Positions 57,540-64,000 of a DNA stretch of 64,000 nucleotides are shown here, in pieces. Location: assembly GCA_944990035.1 (NCBI GenBank), contig CALYLX010000077.1, positions 124,001 to 188,000 of the forward strand, read 5' to 3'. A program made the translations under genes and the position numbers. The notes beneath the pieces were generated by a model. That model had not been told where the DNA came from and did not search any database. It saw only the letters and a program-made list of their open reading frames with translations. This DNA comes from Clitopilus passeckerianus. Lineage: Eukaryota; Basidiomycota; Agaricomycetes; Agaricales; Entolomataceae. Positions within the stretch are counted from its first letter, which is position 1, and each line of letters begins with the position of its first letter.

Positions 57540-59264
57540 ATGGATGATCCTCCTCCCTTACCTCCTCTACCGTCCTCGTCTCCGCCAGCCAAAAACGAGG
57601 CAGAAGCTTCAGAAGAGGGTCTAGACTGGCCCAACCTCCGAGAGAAAAGTCTCCAACCCGGTGGATTCGGAGAAGAGAGAGTCGTACTATGGTCAGTTCT
57701 GTCAATCTAGCTAAACTCGCTAAACTCACCTATCTCTCTTCCTTGTTTACAGGCCACGTCTCCTCGGAATCCCAACATCCTCCCCTGAAAAGCCCGGAGA
57801 TGAGAAAGACGAGGAATCCTGGCAATCCCTCCCACCCCACGGAGACGAACGCCAGATCCAACTCGACACCGAGAGGAGTTTCGTTCTATACCCAGTACGT
57901 ACGTACTTTCTCTTTTTCTTCTTTCTGTTTTCTTACCTCACGTCTGACTGGAGAAGACGAATCTCAACCCGACACCCATCGAGACGCGTTAAAAGCGTCA
58001 CTAAACGACCTCCTCGTCCGACTTTTCCGGACACATCCTACACTGTGCTATTTCCAAGGATTCCACGACATTTCCACTGTCTTGTTCCTCACGCTACCTA
58101 GTACGACGCTCTACGCCTCCCTGGAGTCTCTATCCCTCCAACGACTACGGGACTCCATGGGAAACACCCTAGAGCCCGTCCTAGGACTGGTCAGGATCAC
58201 CAGGAATCTGCTGAGGGTCGTGGATCCCGAATATGCGCAACAGCTGGAGAAGACCAGCCCACTTCCATTCTACGCGCTGTCGAACCTATTGACGCTTTTT
58301 GCGCATGACATGCCCACGTTGGACTTGATTCAACATGTGTTTGATTACTTGTTGGCGAGGCCGCCGATTGCAAGCGTCTACTTGGCTACAGCTGTATGTT
58401 CCCTATCCTGCTGTCTTCCCCTACATTATGCTAATGTTATTACAGATACTCCTCGCACGTAAACCAGCCCTCGCTCAACTGCACGAAGATGAAGACGGAG
58501 AAGAAGATATGGGTATGGCACATTCCATACTCAGCACCCTGCCGCCTATCGTGGACCACATTGGCAACAGCGACAGCGACGAGGTCGCGGTGAAGGAAGA
58601 CGAAGAAAAAGCGAAGGTGGAACTACCCGATGGCGAGCTGTATCCTAAACAAGAGGAAGATGATGAACACGACAGCACGCCGGCCTCCCCACCTTCCCCA
58701 TCGACATCACCATATCCACCATACCCTATCTCTTCTCCTTCGCCGCCATCACCTCTTTCTAAACCTCCACCTCCACCACCTCTCTCCCTAACCGAATTAC
58801 TTCAGCACGCAGACCAGCTCCTCGCCTCTTACCCTCCCGATACCCCAGAGCTAAATATCGACCAAATCATGGGCCCCAAGAGCGTCATATACACATGGAA
58901 TGAAGATTTCTCCCTGCTCCCGTCGGTGGAAGAATGCGAGCAAATCGTTGGGAGGCAGGAGGAGGTCGTGCTGCCGTTCATCGAGGAACCTGAATCTGGG
59001 GACGACGACGACGACGACGATGAACTCGACTTGATCTCGGAGAAACCCACCAAGAAGGAAAGGAACAGGCTGAGGAAGCCGAGACGCCGGTGGTACCTGT
59101 CGCATAGGAGACAGGCGGTTGTCACCACCACGGTTCTGGTGTTGGGGGTTGCACTTGCGGTTTATGGGAGTCGAGAAGGCCGGGGGAGTGGGGTAGGGAG
59201 AGAACGTGGCGAGGAGTGGAAGAGGGTGTTGGGGTGGGTCGTTGGTGTTGTGCTTGGCGCTTAA
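57540..59264 (+). CDS. TBC1D20/Gyp8-like Rab GTPase-activating protein, copy H (intact)
   Basis: Predicted 518 aa. Exons: 57540-57691, 57753-57898, 57954-58393, 58446-59264. Exon sizes 1-3 (152, 146, 440) equal those of copy G. The donor of intron 2 lies at the second GT of GTACGTACGT; this restores the frame to give YPVQDESQPD. Arginine-finger motif IQLDTER is at 86-92 and glutamine-finger YFQG at 132-135. The TBC core is followed by an acidic, proline-rich linker (about 280-370) and C-terminal hydrophobic helices at about 470-487 and 507-518, matching a tail-anchored ER GAP for Rab1/Ypt1. Close similarity to copy G and the shared 5' flank point to recent duplication. Which copy, if either, is the conserved housekeeping gene cannot be told from here. 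Confidence 0.86.
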
Positions 59265-59459
59265 GCACGAGGAGGTTATGAAGGGGAGGGAGGAGATGTA
59301 ACAGCCTGATGACTGGGCATTTAGGTTCGTGCTTCGTGTGTGATCCATTGGGTCGCTCGTATTGATGATATTTTACCAGAATCATCGAGTCTGGGTATAC
59401 GAAAGGACTGCGTTTGACTCCGGGGATTTGTTGCGACAACTGGTGTCGAGGAGAACGAG

Positions 59460-60360
59460 GTAGAGGTAGTAGAGGAGGTACAGGTGCTGATGCCCAACCT
59501 CCAAATCTTTGCGAGCATGACGGTATACCTCGCAATAGCTGTATGTTTCCGATTTACTACCTTTACCGACATTGAGCTGATGTTAGCTGGTGCTGTAGAT
59601 CCTCCTCGCACGTAAACCCGCGCTCATTCAGTTGGAAGACGAAGAAAACGGCGAAAACGACGCAGATGGATCGGGATAGGGATATGGGGACGGCACATTC
59701 CGTCCTGAGCTCGTTGCGGCCTATCGCTGACCACATCGAGAGGAAGAGGCGGAGCATAAGTAGGGAGTGGGGTGAATATGAAGCAGAAGGAGCAGAAAAT
59801 TCAGGTCCGGTACGGCGGCGCGCAGCTTTAGGACGAACCAGAAGAAAGGCGATAACATCCCGCCATGATCACGATCACCGCCCCCATCTCCACTTCCACC
59901 ATTCCCCAGAGCCTGAACCTGCTGCCTCTGCGGGAACCAAATTTTCACCGCTGCCACCACCCGCTCTCACTAACCACGCTCGTCGTCAAATTCGACGAGA
60001 TTATGAATTGGTACCGCCTCAATTCCCTGGAGCTCGAGCTCGAAATCGACCAGGTTATGGGTTCAAGAACGTCATCTGCACATGGAGCTAGGCGTTCCGA
60101 GCATCCAAGCTTGCGGAGGTGGAGGAACGAGGGTTGCGAAGGGATCGTTGAGAGACAGTGGGAGGTCGTTCTTCCCAGGTTTATTCAGGACCCTGGATGT
60201 GGAAGAGAGGGCGCGGATGAAGGCGGAGATGGAGACGATTTGGGCTTTAGGCCTTATTTCGAGGAGAATCCGCCGAAGGCCCGGCGGTCAAAAGAGCACG
60301 AGGGAACGAGGAATGCATCACCAAACCTGACTGTTCGTCTCGGACTCGGGCCCAATTAGA
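59460..60360 (+). pseudogene. TBC1D20-like relic I
   Basis: Begins with the end of exon 3 (MTVYLAIAV), keeps the following intron and the start of exon 4 (ILLARKPALIQLEDEENGE), then reaches a stop. Later pieces align with the IMGPK region (DQVMGSRTSSAHG) and the acidic linker in other frames. It follows copy H directly and corresponds to fragments F' and G' behind copies F and G. Confidence 0.6.
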
Positions 60361-61596
60361 GTGGAGGACGGGGGAGGAGGAAAGGGGGAATAGGCTTTTG
60401 GGCCTTCAACGGCAGCGACCTACTGATCACCTTGGCCTCCACATGGATGTGATCCTCGACGCTCCTCCGTCCTTGGTCTCCCTTTGACCATCGAGACTGT
60501 CGAGACCAGGTTCGCGATGGGAATTATGGTATTATTCCAGGCTGATACCTATATGAAACGCCTATTCCCACAAGCATAATGAGGAGAAGAGTGTCATTCG
60601 GGCTAGAGATTATGCTTTGTACCGTTTCTTTGATCGTCGGGGATACTTAGAGTGAAGTTGTATCCACATGCGCTGGCGGTGGGCGTAGGTGTGGTGGTGG
60701 TGGCTATATTTGGAGAAAATTTGATATACTGGAACAGTAGGGAGGGGATTTGGCTAGGATAAGTACAAGTATTGTGCTAGAGCCATACGATAGAAGACAT
60801 ACAAATGTATAATGTGTTAACAGATAAGTGGGTTTTATCGATGAAGATCTCGACCGGTTCTACTCAGACAGAAAACTCTCGGAGAGCTGTGTTATGGTCA
60901 TTCAGTCTAAATTAAATGACCCAGTCTGAGCCGTCAGGCTAGATGGCAAATTGGACAGCAGGTTCTCGTCGAGGTTTGTTCAGCCAACCGCCAACACTCC
61001 TTCCTTTGATCACTCTTGGAAGGTTTTTGCATGATCTGCTTCGTCTGTTTCACCCTCCGCCTGTCAAAAAGCCTTCGATGAAAGTTCTTGGATGACGGGC
61101 GACTTCCTCCCTTCCTAGTGAGGAAAATATGAGGTTGATCAGACTCTGCACGCCTAGGTTGAACCGGCCACTAAGTCAGATTGAGAGTGTAATCATCGGG
61201 CGTACTTGAACTACTGATTGGATCAAATAGTCTGTTTTCTAGATCCAAACACTGACGAGATGCGAGTCCCGCTGACTGGGTAGTAAATCGCGATCGCACT
61301 GCGTCGGTCCCGATGTAAATCGAGAGGATTCCTCTTGATGAAATCCGCACCGGCCGCCACCGCTCCTTATTATGCTCGAGCCTTTTTGGGGGAAAGGGTA
61401 TCTATTCGTCGGAAATACGCTATATGTATGTTTTATAGTAGATTGACTATCGCTAAATGAAATACTATACGTTGTAAAAATGTTTGAGGATCGGAAATCG
61501 TCGGAAAATCATGTAAACTATGAAAACTGCGAGGTGCGGACATTTACAGTGCAATCCGAATCAAGAAAATCAAGGGAAAACAGAAGATTTACATGG
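60361..61596. other. Intergenic, inverted copy of the SCR 3' flank
   Basis: 60830-61200 aligns inverted with 31560-31900 and 37180-37520. Nothing coding recognised. Confidence 0.45.
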
Positions 61597-62453
61597 TCAG
61601 TGCGCAGAGAGACGTTTCTTCAACAGCTTTTCCAATGCCTGTGGGTTCCTCACAACTTCCCACGCCAACCTCTCCTTCGCCAGTTTGACCAGCCGCTCCT
61701 TCAATGCCTCAGGCGCCAGCTTCACGTCCTCGTCCCCTAGGGTCTGCGCTGCGTTCATCACAAGCCTCCGTACCGATGCCAACTCGTTTTCGTTCGTCCA
61801 CAGATAGGGGCCCACCTGCTTAACCAGGGGATCCTTCACGAGGCGGGCTGCTATACCCTCCATCCACTCGGGCCCCAGCTTCTCCCTAACTATCTTCTGC
61901 CGTGCGGCTTCAGCTTTCTTCCGCTCCTGTTGAGCTTTGACCCACTTCTCCCACTCTTCCTGCTCTTTCTTACGTCGCTCGTCGTCTTCATGCTCCCACT
62001 GCTTCTGTCTCTTTGCGACGCATTTGAGGTCGGTGAGTCCACTCCAGCCGGACCAGAAAGATTTACACTGTGTATCCCTCCCCCTCGGCCCTCCATCGAT
62101 TTCCTTCGTGCAATCTGAACTTGAGCTGCATGTCACCCATGACCAGTCGCCAGATGCGGCGCCACTCCTGTCGAGAGCGACACTCGCAACCCAGCACCAG
62201 TCGGTGTCATCGTTGCATTGCCATCGGCAGTAACCAAGTACGCAGGTCTCGTGGTAGACATCAGGCATGATAGACCTGTGAGGAGGTGGTCTATTTCTGA
62301 TTACGGGGCGTAGGATGGATAATTGAATACGTACGTAGAATTCGTCGCCTGGTCCTGGACATCTTGCTTAACGGCAGCCCCAAGTACGGTGGGCATGACA
62401 GTGAAGCCGAGTGCGAGTGAGAGGAGGACAGTCCGAATGGTGATGATTGTCAT
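61597..62453 (-). CDS. Secreted eight-cysteine protein with charged helical tail, SCR-3
   Basis: Predicted 265 aa. Exons: 62453-62335 and 62275-61597. Signal peptide TVLLSLALGFTVMPTVLG, pro-like stretch AAVKQDVQDQATNS, then eight cysteines in family spacing: YHETC, GYCRWQC, CNDDTDWC, VTC, SDC, TQC, DLKC. The segment between cysteines 4 and 5 is longer (ALDRSGAASGDWSW). The tail is lysine/glutamate-rich and helical (DDERRKKEQEEWEKWVKAQQ), ending KLLKKRLSAH. It shares the promoter and intron position with SCR-1 and SCR-2 but lies in the inverted unit. All three are intact although most neighbouring TBC copies are broken, which suggests selection to keep them (inference). Confidence 0.75.
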
Positions 62454-62575
62454 ATCGAAGAAGAGTTGGCGAGGATGCGAGCGCAGTAGAGGGCCACGGT
62501 GGTGGGTTCCTGGGAGACGACGTTCGGATGGGTTGAGGATTTAAGCAATTCGACGAGTTGATTATTCGCTCCATT
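62454..62575 (-). promoter_or_regulatory. Conserved proximal promoter of SCR-3
   Basis: Minus-strand match to the SCR-1 and SCR-2 flanks: TTGCTTAAATCCTCAACCC, ACGTCGTCTCCCAGGAACC, ACCACCGTGGCC. Confidence 0.5.
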
Positions 62576-63074
62576 TGAGCTGTCAAAGCGGCGGAGACAC
62601 GATAGAATTCCTCCCCAAAAACGTTAGCTCGGACGCCATAGGAAGTAGCTTTAGACGTTTACAGTGTGTTGTTTATTGTTCCCTCGTTTTCAGGATTGCT
62701 TGCCAAGATTTTGCGAAACTGCTAGTTTAGTGTCTGCTGTGCCAGGGACGATTGTTTACCTGACCTAGACCTCGCTGCCAGCGGAGAGCACACAACGACA
62801 TCACCATGGTATTCACGACCATGCAACGAGGAAAGGTGACGGCAGTGGGGATCTTGGAGTACCAGAACAACCTAAGTCGACAAAAAGAAATGCGAGAGGG
62901 ACATAGATCGAAGAATACGGTGAGGTTCCTCATTGAAGATCCGTTCGGAAGCCTGAGCCCCTGAGCTGCATTTTAGCGCAGCTCGCTTAATCGCGGTTAC
63001 TCACAATATTGAGCCCAGAACTATGCAAAACACTGCAACGAATGCTCGTTGCAGCTTGCCGTTCGAGGACTGGC
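62576..63074. other. No gene recognised
   Basis: Spacer between the SCR-3 promoter and the dispersed repeat; nothing recognised. Confidence 0.35.
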
Positions 63075-63290
63075 AGTGGGCTTTTTAACCGGATACTTGA
63101 CCCCAAAGCCATGGCCAGGACTTCAGATAGTCGCCGAGCCCTGAAGCACCCTTTCGTGCTGGACCGACGAATCATTTTATAGTCTGCATTCTTCCTGTTA
63201 ATGAAGAGGAAGGCGCGCCGGAGGACGAAGGGTTTGGAGATTGAAAGCGAATACCAGCAGGCTCGTTCCGCCGAAAGGTAGAAATTCAGA
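63075..63290 (-). repeat. Dispersed repeat upstream of SCR-3
   Basis: Inverted copy of 30208-30420; contains the reverse complement of AGACTATAAAATGATT and of the adjoining GTCGGTC segment. Confidence 0.65.
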
Positions 63291-63639
63291 CGTAAGCATT
63301 CTTGCTGTCGCATGATGTGGTTCCGTTCTGCAGTCTAAGGGTATGAGTCGATCACACGTCTGGCACGAGAGTATCAAAGTGTGTGGCATTATCGTGCTTA
63401 TGATCTGGATTAATCAAGAGATATATCTTTGAGTCTGATATGAAGTAGGTTGTTCTCGTCGTTGTACCTATACCCTGTTAGTGGGTAATTCCACGAGCAT
63501 TTTAGCGAGGTCAGAGCTGCCGTTCTCGAGAGGCCATATTGGCAGGCCAACGGAGGTCAAATCGAACTTGGGATTGTCGCACTGGTAGAATTGCGAGTGG
63601 CCATGGCGGTGGCTGGCAAGACCATTTGGGGGATAATTA

Positions 63640-64000
63640 ATAAGCGCCCGTCATCTCGGGTCCAGGCGCTGTCAATGTTTTGACTCTTTACATCATCACC
63701 TCTTGGACGATCCTCAGGCCTCACCTCCTCGTGGTCTCCACCAGTCAAAAGCAAACCAGAGGCGTCACAAGAAGAAGAACTAGACTGGCCCAGGCTTCGG
63801 AAGAAGAGTGTTCAACCCGGTGGATTTGGAGATGAGAGAGTCATACGATGGTGAATTTCGTCAAACTAGCTAACTAGCTAAACTCATTCATCTCTCTTCT
63901 TCGTTTACAGGCCACGATTCTCGGGATCCCAACACCACCACCCGAAATTCCTGAAGCAGAGGAAGATGGCGAATCCTGGAAAAACGACAAATTCAACTCG
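63640..64000 (+). pseudogene. TBC1D20-like pseudogene J, cut by the window edge
   Basis: The 5' flank and exon 1 are recognisable, but the start codon reads TTG (TTGGACGATCC). Lost bases shift exon 1 and exon 2, and the part coding WQTLPPHGDER is deleted so that TCCTGGAAA joins AACGACAAATTCAACTCG. The remainder lies beyond the window. It sits beyond SCR-3 as copy E sits beyond SCR-1, pointing away in both cases. Confidence 0.6.

Larger units (their letters stand above)
56500..63400. repeat. Segmental duplication unit 3, right arm of a large inverted repeat
   Basis: Contains SSP-B (+), TBC copy H (+), relic I (+), SCR-3 (-) and the dispersed repeat (-), the exact reverse of the order in unit 2. 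Boundaries approximate. Confidence 0.7.

Noticed and set aside
1..64000. Transposon or retroelement coding regions
   Set aside because: No reverse transcriptase, integrase or transposase motif was seen in any frame; the repeats found have no coding capacity.
1..64000. tRNA or rRNA genes
   Set aside because: No cloverleaf with A and B boxes and no rRNA core segment was recognised by eye; a covariance-model scan would be decisive.

Overview
The window looks like nuclear DNA of a filamentous basidiomycete, most likely an Agaricomycete. Genes are split by many GT-AG introns of about 48-78 nt, and the recognisable families (NACHT-ankyrin NLRs, an F-box protein of the agaricomycete type, a class I terpene synthase, a secreted glycopeptide-like protein and small secreted proteins) are typical of that group. 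No rRNA, tRNA, CRISPR, viral or transposase gene was recognised. All splice sites were read by eye and by comparing paralogs inside the window; there is no transcript evidence.

Layout. 0.8-3.7 kb: NLR gene 1. 6.3-13.5 kb: two paralogous four-helix membrane proteins with large glycosylated ectodomains, with a terpene synthase between them on the other strand. 16.2-19.2 and 23.5-26.5 kb: NLR genes 2 and 3. 27-41 kb: tandem units, each with a TBC1D20-like Rab-GAP copy, a decayed TBC fragment behind it and a convergent gene for a secreted eight-cysteine protein. 41.5-56.3 kb: a small secreted protein, NLR gene 4, a mosaic of TBC debris, a nine-exon secreted glycopeptide-like gene and an F-box gene. 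56.5-63.4 kb: an inverted copy of the 35-41.5 kb unit. The window ends inside another degraded TBC copy.

Two themes dominate. (1) Four intact NLR paralogs, all on the plus strand, share the same six-exon structure. A 25-nt microexon encodes the Walker A loop, and a short N-terminal motif looks like an amyloid signalling motif and takes the place of a globular effector domain. (2) The TBC1D20/Gyp8-like family has expanded: two copies are intact (38.8-40.5 kb minus, 57.5-59.3 kb plus) and about a dozen are pseudogenes or fragments. The TBC copies travel with the eight-cysteine secreted family and a two-cysteine secreted family as a segmentally duplicated and inverted unit.

The locus is best read as a fast-evolving accessory region combining candidate self/non-self receptors, candidate secreted factors and duplicated Rab1/Ypt1-GAP-like genes. 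That these parts form one functional system is inference; the duplications, gene structures and broken copies are visible directly.
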